Shown here piece by piece: positions 43,890 to 52,071 of a stretch of 64,000 bases of DNA (position 1 is the first letter of the stretch; each line of letters opens with the position of its first letter). Origin of the DNA: an uncultured beta proteobacterium. Its GTDB lineage: Bacteria; Pseudomonadota; Gammaproteobacteria; Burkholderiales; Burkholderiaceae_C. Made by a program: the position numbers and the translations under genes. The notes beneath the pieces are model-generated. The model was not told where the DNA came from. It searched no databases and worked only from the letters and a program-made list of their open reading frames with translations. Where the stretch lies: contig CAIKVZ010000225.1 in NCBI GenBank assembly GCA_903830985.1, positions 26,185 through 90,184 of the forward strand, written 5' to 3'.

Positions 43890-46655
43890 ATGCCATTGTT
43901 TGAATTCAGCAACGCCTGGCCTGGCCGAAGCGTCGCAGCCATCCTGTTTACCGCGTTGACGGCGACGCAGTCCATCGCACAGACCCTGGCGGCTGCGCCG
44001 CAAGCCGTGACCCGCGTCCAGACGGTTGAAGGCATCACCGAATACCGCCTCGCCAATGGCCTCAAGGTACTGCTGGCGCCCGATGTGGCCGACGACCGCG
44101 TCACCGTCAACCTCACTTACCTGGTGGGCTCGCGCCATGAAGGCTACGGCGAAACCGGCATGGCGCATTTGCTGGAGCACCTGATCTTCAAGGGATCGCC
44201 AACCACAGCCGACCCGAAAGCCGAATTCCGCCAACGCGGCTTCACCTTCAACGGCACGACCACGGCCGACCGCACGAACTACTTCGCCACCATGGTGTCG
44301 AACCAGGAGTCACTCAACTGGTACCTGGGCTGGCAGGCCGATGCCATGGTGCACAGCTTCATCGCCAAGAAGGACCTGGACAGCGAGATGACGGTCGTGC
44401 GCAGCGAGTTCGAGATCGGCGAGAACAACCCCTTCCAGGCGCTGTCGCAGCGCATGGCACGCGCCGCCTACCAGTGGCACGCCTACGGCAAGTCCACGAT
44501 TGGCGCCAAGTCCGACATCGAGAACGTGGACATTGCCAGCCTGCAGGCCTTCTACAGTCGCTACTACCGCCCCGACAACGCCGTGCTCATCGTCGCCGGC
44601 AAGTTCGATGTGGCGCAGACCCTGGCCGCGGTGGAAAAATCGCTCGGCGCCGTCGCCAAACCCGCTCTGCCGATGGCCCGCACCTACACGCTCGAACCGG
44701 TGCAGGACGGAGAACATTCCGTCGTGGTGCGCCGCCCCTCCAGCAGCCAACTGATCCTGACCAGTTACCACGCACCGGCGGCGCTGCACCCCGACAGCAT
44801 CGCGCTGGCGGTGCTGGCCACGGCACTGGGCGACGTGCCATCTGGGCGCCTGCACAAGGCGCTGGTCGAGGCCAAGCTGGCACAGGCCGTCTTCGCCGGC
44901 GCCAACGCGCAGCGCGAAGCCGGCAGCATCATGTTCGGCACCGTCTTCGGGCCGGACGATGAGCCCGCTGCGCGCCAGAAGCTGCTGCTGGACATCGTGG
45001 AAAACGTCGCCAGGGAGCCGATCACACAGGAGGAATTCGACCGCGCCAAAGCCAAGATCAACAAGGGCCTGGAACTCGCCTTTGCCAACGCTGCTGCGGT
45101 GGCGAATGGCGCCATGGCGATGGAAGTGGCGGGTGACTGGCGCGCCGTCTTTGTCGGACGCGAACGCATGAAGAGCGTGAGCCTGGACGACGTTAACCGG
45201 GTGGCGCGCAGCTACCTCCTGGCAGACAACCGCACGCTGGGCCAACTCATCCCCACCAAGGCGCCACAGCGCGCGCCAGCCATCCAGATGCCCGACGCGG
45301 CAGCCTACCTGAGCGGCTTCAGCTTGAACGAAAAAGGCATGGAGTCCGTGGCCTTTGACTTCAGCATCCCGTCGCTGCACGACAAGGTGCTGTTCGCGCC
45401 AACCGCCGCCGGCATCAAGACCGCCGCGCTGGAGAAGCCCGTGCGCGGTGATCTGGTGCAGTTGAACATCGCGTTCAAGTTCGGCAACCTGCAAGCGCTG
45501 CGCGGCCAGGACGGGCCGGCCAATTTTGTCGGACCCATGCTGTTGCGCGGCACCCCAAAGATGACGCGCCAGGAAATCCAGGACGCACTGGTCAAAGTGG
45601 GTGCGGTGTTGAGCATGAATTTTTCCGAGACCGGCGGCGCCTTGTCGCTCACCGTCAAGAAGGACAACTTCAAGCCCGCGCTGGAACTGGCCCTGCACGC
45701 GTTGAAGGAGTCCAATTTTCCGGAAAAGGAATTCGAAGAGATGCGTGCTGCACAGATCAAGGGACTGGAAGGCCAGATCAATGACAAGTCGGCGCAGGCG
45801 AACAATGCCTGGGGCCGTTACGGCAACCCCTACCCCAAGGGCGACACGCGCTACCAGCACACGCTGGAGGAGTGGCTGCAGGAATTGAAATCGGTCACGC
45901 GTGATCAGTCCTACGACTTCTACAAGCGGTTCTACGGCGCGCAGAACGCCCAGATCAGCCTGCTGGGACCGGTGAACCCCAAGGAATACCTGCCCTTGCT
46001 CGCCACCGCGCTCGACAGCTGGAAGGCCACCGAGACTTGGAAGCGGGTGGAGCAGCCCATGGTGGAACGCAAGCCGGCGCGCCTGGTGTTCGACACGCCC
46101 GACAAGACCAATGTGAACCTGCGCGCCTACCACGCCGTGCCGGTTTCCGCCCTGGGCATGGAGCCGGACTACTTCGCCATGGAGTTGGCCAGCCGCGTCT
46201 TCGGTGGCGGCCCGGGTTCGCGCCTGTGGGTGCGACTGCGCGAAACCGGTGGCCTGAGCTACAGCGCCGGCGCGGGGTTCAACGCCAGCTCCTACGAGCG
46301 CAGCGGCACGGTGTCACTGAGCGCCGAAGTGGCGCCGCAAAACGTCGGCGCCGCAGAAGCCGCGCTGCGCGAGGAACTGGCGCGCTCGCTGGACGCAGGC
46401 TTCACAGCCGCCGAAGTGGAGAAATTCAAGCGCGAGTACCTGGCCGACCGGCTGCGCGGTCGCAGTGGTGACGGCTGGGCCATGGGCTTCATGTCGGGCC
46501 AGTTGGAGTTCGACTTTGCGCGCGACGCGCGTGAAAAGAACGACGCGCTGATCGCCGCGCTGAGCGTGGAACAGGTCAACGCCGTCTGGAAGAAATACGT
46601 GAAACCCGGGCAGCTGGTCTGGGGGGTGTTCGGCGACCAGTCGAAAATGAAATAA
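43890..46655 (+). CDS. M16-family zinc metallopeptidase (two tandem halves)
   Basis: 921 residues with a signal peptide (about residues 1-32), so it acts in the periplasm. The inverted zinc motif H93-x2-E96-H97 (HLLEHLIFKG) and the downstream glutamate in SEMTVVRSEFEIGE mark an active N-terminal M16 domain. The second half (about 480-921) carries the inactive M16 fold with the RLRETGGLSYSAGAG segment that closes the chamber. The start at 43890 has AGGGA 7 nt upstream. Single-chain M16 proteases of this size degrade peptides. It follows the ABC operon by 54 nt and could be co-transcribed. Confidence 0.9.
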   Translation: MPLFEFSNAWPGRSVAAILFTALTATQSIAQTLAAAPQAVTRVQTVEGITEYRLANGLKVLLAPDVADDRVTVNLTYLVGSRHEGYGETGMAHLLEHLIFKGSPTTADPKAEFRQRGFTFNGTTTADRTNYFATMVSNQESLNWYLGWQADAMVHSFIAKKDLDSEMTVVRSEFEIGENNPFQALSQRMARAAYQWHAYGKSTIGAKSDIENVDIASLQAFYSRYYRPDNAVLIVAGKFDVAQTLAAVEKSLGAVAKPALPMARTYTLEPVQDGEHSVVVRRPSSSQLILTSYHAPAALHPDSIALAVLATALGDVPSGRLHKALVEAKLAQAVFAGANAQREAGSIMFGTVFGPDDEPAARQKLLLDIVENVAREPITQEEFDRAKAKINKGLELAFANAAAVANGAMAMEVAGDWRAVFVGRERMKSVSLDDVNRVARSYLLADNRTLGQLIPTKAPQRAPAIQMPDAAAYLSGFSLNEKGMESVAFDFSIPSLHDKVLFAPTAAGIKTAALEKPVRGDLVQLNIAFKFGNLQALRGQDGPANFVGPMLLRGTPKMTRQEIQDALVKVGAVLSMNFSETGGALSLTVKKDNFKPALELALHALKESNFPEKEFEEMRAAQIKGLEGQINDKSAQANNAWGRYGNPYPKGDTRYQHTLEEWLQELKSVTRDQSYDFYKRFYGAQNAQISLLGPVNPKEYLPLLATALDSWKATETWKRVEQPMVERKPARLVFDTPDKTNVNLRAYHAVPVSALGMEPDYFAMELASRVFGGGPGSRLWVRLRETGGLSYSAGAGFNASSYERSGTVSLSAEVAPQNVGAAEAALREELARSLDAGFTAAEVEKFKREYLADRLRGRSGDGWAMGFMSGQLEFDFARDAREKNDALIAALSVEQVNAVWKKYVKPGQLVWGVFGDQSKMK

Positions 46656-46767
46656 GTGGACGCAAGGCAGCTTATGCGCGCGGCCGATTCGGTGGACCTG
46701 GTGAAAAAACTACCCCTAGAATCGAAGGCGCGCAAGCCCAAATAAATAACTCATCAGGGGACAATAC

Positions 46768-47748
46768 ATGAAACTCATTTCTCGCACATTGACCGGCGTC
46801 GTCTGCGCCATCGGCCTGAGCCTGGGACTGCCGGCCATGGCCGCCGAAAAGGTGAACATCGGCATCGTCACGGCGCCGAACTTCGTCCACACCATCGCCG
46901 CCACGAAGTTCAAGGAAGAGCTCGACCGCGCACTGCCCGGCAAGTACGACGTGGTCATCCACCACTCGGCCGCGCTGGGCAGCGAGACCCAGGTGCTGCA
47001 GCAACTGCAACTGGGCACGGTGCAGATGAGCGTGTGCACCACCGGTCCGGTGGAAGCCTTTGTGCCGGAGATCAAGGCGCTGGAGATGCCCTTTCTGTTC
47101 AACTCCTACGAGGCGACGGACAAGGTGCTTGACGGCCCCATCGGCCAGGACCTGCTCAAGCGCTTCGACAAAGTCGGCCTGGTCGGCATGCACTTTCTGG
47201 ACAACGGCTTTCGCAACGTCACCAACTCCAAGCGCGCGGTCAGCGGGCCGGACGATCTCAAGGGCATGAAAATTCGCACCATGGAATCGCCCACGCACCT
47301 GGCAATCTGGCGCGCCATTGGCGCGAATCCGACGCCCATGGCCTGGCCCATCACGACGCAACTGCAACAGGGCGTGCTCGATGGCCAGGAAAACCCCATC
47401 TCCGTGATTTCCGCCGCCAAGCTCAATGAAGCCGGCCAGAAATACCTGTCCATGACCCGCCACGTGTATTCCGCGCTGGTGTTCGTGGGCAGCAAGGCCT
47501 TCATGGACAAACTGCCGGCCGCCGATCGCAAAGTCTTCATGGACGCGGCCAAGACCGCTTCCTTGGCCGGGCGCCGTTTTGTGCGCGACAACGAGGCCAG
47601 CCAACTCGCCGCTCTGAAGACCGCCGGCATGCAGGTCGTGGACGCCCCTGACTTCGCCGCCTTCCGTGCCAAGACCGAACCCGTCTACGCATCCCTGAGC
47701 GGCGACACCAAGAAGATCGTTGACGAGATCCGCAAGACCGTCAAATAA
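46768..47748 (+). CDS. dctP: TRAP transporter substrate-binding protein (DctP family)
   Basis: 326 residues, signal peptide at 1-26. DctP-family features: SAALGSETQVLQQLQLGTVQMSV, the conserved arginine region GMKIRTMESPTHLAIWRAIGANPTPMAW, and TTQLQQGVLDGQENP. It binds a carboxylate in the periplasm and hands it to the DctQM permease. AGGGG upstream of the ATG. The gap to dctQ contains a strong terminator hairpin (47766-47798), which should give more binding protein than permease. Substrate not determinable from sequence. Confidence 0.9.
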   Translation: MKLISRTLTGVVCAIGLSLGLPAMAAEKVNIGIVTAPNFVHTIAATKFKEELDRALPGKYDVVIHHSAALGSETQVLQQLQLGTVQMSVCTTGPVEAFVPEIKALEMPFLFNSYEATDKVLDGPIGQDLLKRFDKVGLVGMHFLDNGFRNVTNSKRAVSGPDDLKGMKIRTMESPTHLAIWRAIGANPTPMAWPITTQLQQGVLDGQENPISVISAAKLNEAGQKYLSMTRHVYSALVFVGSKAFMDKLPAADRKVFMDAAKTASLAGRRFVRDNEASQLAALKTAGMQVVDAPDFAAFRAKTEPVYASLSGDTKKIVDEIRKTVK

Positions 47749-47765
47749 GGCGGTCGGTCGGTATC

Positions 47766-47798
47766 CGGCGTGGCGCTGTGCCACGCCGTCTTTTTTTT
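47766..47798 (+). terminator. Intercistronic rho-independent terminator/attenuator between dctP and dctQ
   Basis: 9-bp perfect stem CGGCGTGGC / GCCACGCCG with a 5-nt loop (GCTGT), followed by TC and eight T. A textbook intrinsic terminator placed inside the operon, just 11 nt before the dctQ start; partial readthrough would lower permease expression relative to the binding protein. Confidence 0.8.
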
Positions 47799-47809
47799 GG
47801 GGAGTCTCC

Positions 47810-48292
47810 ATGCGTCTGCACCACGGGCTGATGTCGCTCAGCGAGCGGGTCAATGGCCTGGTCGAAAAATTGTTGCTGGTGGCCGGCGTCGCCATTTCCA
47901 TCATCCTGTTCATCCAGGTGCTGGCGCGCTACTTCGGCCATTCGCTGAGCTGGTCCGAAGAGATCGGCCGTTACCTGTTGGTGGCGACCACCTTTCTCGG
48001 CGCCACGGTCGCCTACAAGCGCGCGCACTTCATCGGCCTGGCGGGCTTTGGCGCGCGTTTTGGCCTGTTGTTCGAAACAGCCGTGCTGCGCGGACTGCAG
48101 GTGCTCAATCTGGGCTGCTTCAGCCTGATCGCCTGGTACGGCGCGATCTACACCGTGAACTCCTGGGAGCAGACCTCGACCGCGGTGCAGATGCCGATGT
48201 CGATTCCCATTTCCGTCGTGCCCCTGTCCGCCGCGATCTTCCTGCTGCACATGCTGGCCGACATGACCAAGAGCCGGCAGGTGAAGCCATGA
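47810..48292 (+). CDS. dctQ: TRAP transporter small permease subunit (DctQ)
   Basis: 160 residues with four predicted membrane helices (LLLVAGVAISIILFIQVLARYF, the SEEIGRYLLVATTFLGATVAYKRAHFIGL segment typical of the DctQ family, LGCFSLIAWYG, and SVVPLSAAIFLLHMLAD). ATG at 47810 with GGGGAG upstream; this is preferred over the open frame from 47720, which would read through the terminator hairpin. Its stop overlaps the dctM ATG by 4 nt. Confidence 0.9.
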   Translation: MRLHHGLMSLSERVNGLVEKLLLVAGVAISIILFIQVLARYFGHSLSWSEEIGRYLLVATTFLGATVAYKRAHFIGLAGFGARFGLLFETAVLRGLQVLNLGCFSLIAWYGAIYTVNSWEQTSTAVQMPMSIPISVVPLSAAIFLLHMLADMTKSRQVKP

Positions 48293-49593
48293 TCATCATT
48301 CTGCTGTTTGGCCTGATGTTCCTGCTGATGGCGCTGGGCCTGCCGATTGCCCTGTCCATCGGACTGCCGGCCATTGGACTTACCGTCACGCACGGCGTGT
48401 TCCCCGACACGGTCGCGTTCTCCGCGCTGGGGCAGACCGTGGTCCAGCAACTTTTCTCCGGCGTCGACTCCTTCGACCTGCTGGCCGTGCCGCTGTTCAT
48501 GATCGCCGGCTCCATCATGGAGGTCGGCGGCATCTCGCGCCGGCTGATCGAGTTCTGCAACAGCCTGGTCGGCTGGGCTCCGGGTGGGCTGGCTGCGGCG
48601 GCGATCGTGGCCTCGATGATTATCGCCGGCATTTCCGGTTCGGCTGCGGCCGACACGGCGGCGATCGGTGGCGTGGTGATCCCGGCCATGATCCGCCAGG
48701 GCTATCCGCCGGCATTTGCTGCGGCCGTGGTCGCGGCCGGCGGCTCCATCGGCATCATCATCCCGCCGTCGATTCCCATGGTGATCTTCGGCTTCATGAC
48801 CAACATCTCGATCTCGCAGCTGTTCGCCGGCGGCATGCTGGTCGGCGTGCTGCTCGGCCTGTCCTTCCTGACCGTGGCGGTCTGGATCTCCTGGCGCAAG
48901 GGCTATGGATTGCGCGAACCCTTCAGCTGGAACAAGGTGCTGGTGACCGGACGGGCGGCGTTCTGGTCCATGGGCGCGCCGGTGGTGGTGCTGGGCGGCA
49001 TCCTGACCGGCACCGTGACCGTGACCGAAGCCGCCGCGCTGGCGGTGTTCTACGCCCTGCTGGTTGGCACCGTGATCAACCGCGAACTGGCCTGGGAGGA
49101 ATTGCCGGGCCTCATCATGCGCTCGCAAGTCGCCGCCGGCGGAATCCTCTTCATCATCGCCATGGCCAAGATCTTTGGCTGGCTGCTGGCCATGCAGCAG
49201 GCCGCGCATCTGCTCGATGTGTTTGTCAATTCACTGTCGCTGCCGCCCACCGGCTTGCTGCTGCTGGTGATGGGGCTGCTGCTGATCGTCGGCTGTGTCA
49301 TGGAGACCACCGCCGCCCTGCTGCTGCTGGTGCCGGTGCTGGCCATGCTGACGCCGCAGATGCAGGTCGATCCGGTGCAGTTCGGCGTGCTGGTGGTGGT
49401 GAACCTGGCCATCGGCATGTTGACGCCACCGGTGGGCATCTGCCTGTTCGTGGCCTGCGGCATTGCCGACGTGTCGCTGGGAAAGATTTCGCGCGCCGTC
49501 TGGCCCTTGGTCATCGTCTCCCTGATCGACCTGTTGATCGCGGCGCTGTGGCCGCCGCTGACGATGTGGCTGCCGACCCTGTTCTACCGCTGA
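48289..49593 (+). CDS. dctM: TRAP transporter large permease subunit (DctM)
   Basis: 434 residues, about twelve hydrophobic segments. DctM-family hallmarks: GLPIALSIGLPAIGL at the N terminus, MIIAGISGSAAADTAAIG, GGSIGIIIPPSIPMVIFG, and NLAIGMLTPPVGICLF near the end. It forms the Na+-driven translocation unit with DctQ. ATGA overlap with dctQ. Ends 25 nt before the convergent hemolysin III gene. Confidence 0.93.
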   Translation: MIIILLFGLMFLLMALGLPIALSIGLPAIGLTVTHGVFPDTVAFSALGQTVVQQLFSGVDSFDLLAVPLFMIAGSIMEVGGISRRLIEFCNSLVGWAPGGLAAAAIVASMIIAGISGSAAADTAAIGGVVIPAMIRQGYPPAFAAAVVAAGGSIGIIIPPSIPMVIFGFMTNISISQLFAGGMLVGVLLGLSFLTVAVWISWRKGYGLREPFSWNKVLVTGRAAFWSMGAPVVVLGGILTGTVTVTEAAALAVFYALLVGTVINRELAWEELPGLIMRSQVAAGGILFIIAMAKIFGWLLAMQQAAHLLDVFVNSLSLPPTGLLLLVMGLLLIVGCVMETTAALLLLVPVLAMLTPQMQVDPVQFGVLVVVNLAIGMLTPPVGICLFVACGIADVSLGKISRAVWPLVIVSLIDLLIAALWPPLTMWLPTLFYR

Positions 49594-49618
49594 GTTGGGT
49601 CGCCGCCCTCGCGGCACC

Positions 49619-50293
49619 TCATGCCGCGGCCTTGGGCCAGGGAATGACGTAGAACAGCACGGAGAAGAAATGAAACGCGCTGCCCAGCAACACAAAGCCA
49701 TGCCAGATGGCGTGGTGGTAGGGCAGGCGCTTCCACTTGTAGAAGATCACGCCCAGCGTATAAGCCAGTCCGCCCGCTGCGAGCAACAGCATGCCGCCCG
49801 TGGCGACATGCTCGAGCATGGGTTGGATGGCGATCACCACGGCCCAGCCCATGGCGATGTACAGGCTCACCACCAGGCCATGGAAACGCCCCCTGAGCAG
49901 CAGGCGCAGCGTGATGCCCAGTGCGGCAATGCTCCAGACGCCGATCAGCAGCGACCAGCCCCAGGGGCCGCGCAGGTTCACCAGCATGAAGGGCGTGTAG
50001 CTGCCGGCGATCAGCAGGAAGATGGCCGAATGGTCAAAGGCTCGCAGGCGCTGCTTGAGCCGCTCGCCGCGCACGCTGTGGTACACGGTGGAGGCGGTGT
50101 AGTTCAGGATCAGCGAGGCGCCAAAGATGCTGCACGACACGATGTGCCAGACGTCGCCGTACAGCGTGGCAAACGAGGCCAGCACGGCCAGACCCGCAAT
50201 CGAAAGCACAATGCCGGCGGCGTGGCTCAGGCTGTTGGCCAGTTCCTCGGCCGGGGTGTAGATGGGCAGGGCTGCGGGGGATCGGGTCTTCAA
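49619..50293 (-). CDS. Hemolysin III / PAQR-family membrane protein
   Basis: 224 residues with seven predicted helices. The family pattern is seen: SLSHAAGIVLSIAG, NYTASTVYHS, FDHSAIFLLIAGSYTPF and the HAIWHGFVLLGSAFHFF segment with conserved His and Asp that may coordinate zinc. Inner membrane; function of bacterial members is poorly known (often linked to membrane lipid homeostasis). Start taken as TTG at 50293 because AAGGAG lies 6 nt upstream; an in-frame GTG at 50320 has no ribosome site. Confidence 0.85.
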   Translation of the reverse strand: MKTRSPAALPIYTPAEELANSLSHAAGIVLSIAGLAVLASFATLYGDVWHIVSCSIFGASLILNYTASTVYHSVRGERLKQRLRAFDHSAIFLLIAGSYTPFMLVNLRGPWGWSLLIGVWSIAALGITLRLLLRGRFHGLVVSLYIAMGWAVVIAIQPMLEHVATGGMLLLAAGGLAYTLGVIFYKWKRLPYHHAIWHGFVLLGSAFHFFSVLFYVIPWPKAAA

Positions 50294-50386
50294 GGGAAAC
50301 TCCTTGCTTGCCAAAGTCACAAGCGCACCCCAGTTTAACGGGGCAGCGACAATACTTCATCACCTTGACCACACAGCCTCGTGCCC

Positions 50387-50791
50387 ATGACCACGCCCAT
50401 CATCATCCCCGAATCCGAGGTCGACATCACGGCGATCCGGGCCCAGGGCGCAGGCGGCCAGAACGTGAACAAGGTGTCCAGCGCCATCCATCTGCGCTTT
50501 GACATCCCGGCCTCGTCCCTGCCCGTGGACGTGAAGGAACGCCTGCTGTGCTTGCGCGACAGCCGCATCACGCAGGATGGCGTGCTGGTGCTCAAGGCGC
50601 AGCAGCACCGCACTCAGGAGATGAACCGCATGGATGCGCTGTCGCGCCTGCACGAGCTGGTGCAAAGCGTTGCCACGCCGCCGCGCGTGCGCCGCCCCAC
50701 CAAGCCCACCTACGGCTCGAAACAGCGCCGCCTGGAGGGCAAGAGCCAGCGCTCCGACATCAAGAGTTCACGCGGCAAGGTGCAAGACTGA
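50387..50791 (+). CDS. arfB: Alternative ribosome-rescue factor ArfB (peptidyl-tRNA hydrolase)
   Basis: 134 residues. GGQ catalytic motif at 23-25 (GAGGQNVNKVSSAIHLRF) and a Lys/Arg-rich C-terminal tail (TYGSKQRRLEGKSQRSDIKSS) that enters the mRNA channel; the length matches ArfB (YaeJ) and not a full release factor. It releases peptides from ribosomes stalled without a stop codon. ATG at 50387, with an in-frame GTG at 50381 as an alternative. Monocistronic and divergent from the hemolysin III gene. Confidence 0.92.
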   Translation: MTTPIIIPESEVDITAIRAQGAGGQNVNKVSSAIHLRFDIPASSLPVDVKERLLCLRDSRITQDGVLVLKAQQHRTQEMNRMDALSRLHELVQSVATPPRVRRPTKPTYGSKQRRLEGKSQRSDIKSSRGKVQD

Positions 50792-50959
50792 TTGGTGACA
50801 ATTTGTGACGGGTAGCCGGTGCCTGCTCGGCACGGGCCTCGGCGGTCGGTTACACACGGTTGCACCCCTGCGCCGCGCTTGATGCGACGATCTCTCCAAG
50901 TCACCGCACACCGCAACATCGGGGTCAAAGGCTTATGACCCGCATCCAGGGAGATCGTC

Positions 50960-51766
50960 ATGTTCAGCTCGTCCATCCAGAATGGTTCTCACCGCGCACC
51001 CCTGTTGCGCGAAGATCGCACCGTGTTTCACTTCGCGCGGGAGTCTTCGGCACTGGATGTCAGCCGCACCGAACTCGCGACGAAACTCGACAGCCACAAC
51101 GCCGCCGAATCCTTCCACATCCGCTTTGCGCGCAGCGAGCAGGACCACCAATGCGCGAGCCTGCTGGTGAGCCGGATGTACGGCGCACGGGTCTATAAGG
51201 CCAGCCTGGAGCCCGCGCCCTTCGAGGAAAAGCCGGACCGCGTCACCCTGCTGGTGGAAAGCCGGCACAACCGTCCCATGGGAACGCTCACGCTGGGCCA
51301 GGACGGGCCTGCGGGGCTCATGGCCGACAAGCTCTACCGGACCGAACTTGACACGCTACGCGCGCATCGCAGCGCCAGCCTGCTGGAACTCACGCAGCTG
51401 TCGCTGAACCGGCGCGCCGGCAACGCCAAGGAAGTGCTGGCCGGCCTGTTCAGCATCGCCTACGTCTGCGCCACCATGGCCGGCTGCAACTGGATCGTGA
51501 TCGCGGTCAGGCCACGGCAGGCGCGCTTCTACGAGAACACCCTGGGCTTCAAGCGCCTGGGACAGCGTAGCGGCGCGCCCGGCTCGGCCAGCGTGCTGCT
51601 GGCGCTTGATCTGGACTACGCCGAGGAGCAGATCCGCCAATTCGGCGGCAGAAGCAACGAGACCCTGGCGGGCAAGAGCCTGTACCGCTACTTCCTGAAT
51701 CCGCTGGACGAACTGGGACTGATACAGCGCCTGTGGGACTACGACCTGATGACGCCGCTGAACTGA
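50960..51766 (+). CDS. FeeM-like N-acyl amino acid synthase (GNAT fold)
   Basis: 268 residues. The central part has the FeeM/AHL-synthase-like GNAT pattern: FHIRFARSEQDHQCASLLVSRMYG, LVESRHNRPMGTLTLG, LLELTQLSLNRRAGNAKEVLAGLFSIAYV and AVRPRQARFYENTLGFKRLG. FeeM enzymes join a long-chain acyl group from acyl-ACP to an amino acid; several environmental-DNA clones make N-acyl tyrosine. GGGAG 7 nt before the ATG. It sits 45 nt before the glycine riboswitch of gcvT, so a link to amino-acid pools is conceivable. N-terminal 50 residues and C-terminal 35 residues have no clear match. Confidence is moderate: it might have another acyl donor or acceptor. Confidence 0.7.
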   Translation: MFSSSIQNGSHRAPLLREDRTVFHFARESSALDVSRTELATKLDSHNAAESFHIRFARSEQDHQCASLLVSRMYGARVYKASLEPAPFEEKPDRVTLLVESRHNRPMGTLTLGQDGPAGLMADKLYRTELDTLRAHRSASLLELTQLSLNRRAGNAKEVLAGLFSIAYVCATMAGCNWIVIAVRPRQARFYENTLGFKRLGQRSGAPGSASVLLALDLDYAEEQIRQFGGRSNETLAGKSLYRYFLNPLDELGLIQRLWDYDLMTPLN

Positions 51767-51793
51767 GCACTGCAGGCGACGCAAGGCAGCGGT

Positions 51794-51799
51794 TAGAAT
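51794..51799 (+). promoter_or_regulatory. Candidate -10 element for the gcvT riboswitch transcript
   Basis: TAGAAT, 12 nt before the start of the first aptamer. The matching -35 is poor. Weak support, but the location is right for a transcript that begins just before the riboswitch. Confidence 0.35.
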
Positions 51800-51805
51800 T
51801 CACAA

Positions 51806-52036
51806 GGTCAGGAGAGAGCACTTCGCGCAAGTGCCGCCGAAGGCGCAGGAAGTTTGCCAAAGCAGACTCTGAACGCTCAGGCAAAAGGACTGACAACGCG
51901 CCTTGAAAGAGGCGTTTCCTCACTGGAGAGAGACCGCACCAGCATGCGGTCCACCGAAGGAGCAACCCTGCATCGCCAGGCGAATCTCTCAGGTAAAGCG
52001 GACAGCGAGGGCAGCACAACACGGTAATTCGTGTTG
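51806..52036 (+). ncRNA. Tandem glycine riboswitch
   Basis: Two glycine aptamers in series. The first runs from GGAGAGAGCAC (51811) through CCGAAGG (51838) to CTCAGGCAAAAGGACTGACA (51876-51895). The second runs from CTGGAGAGAGACCGCA (51923) through CACCGAAGGAGCAA to CTCTCAGGTAAAGCGGACAGCG (51987-52008). The conserved core patterns of both aptamers are intact. A hairpin follows (CAACACG/CGTGTTG, 52017-52036) before the gcvT start at 52072, with no T-tract, so control may be at translation. Binding of glycine would switch on the cleavage genes. In this gap (51767-52071) there is nothing else. Confidence 0.95.
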
Positions 52037-52071
52037 CCCAGAGCCATTGGCTCGTGCCCTGAAAGCCTGTC

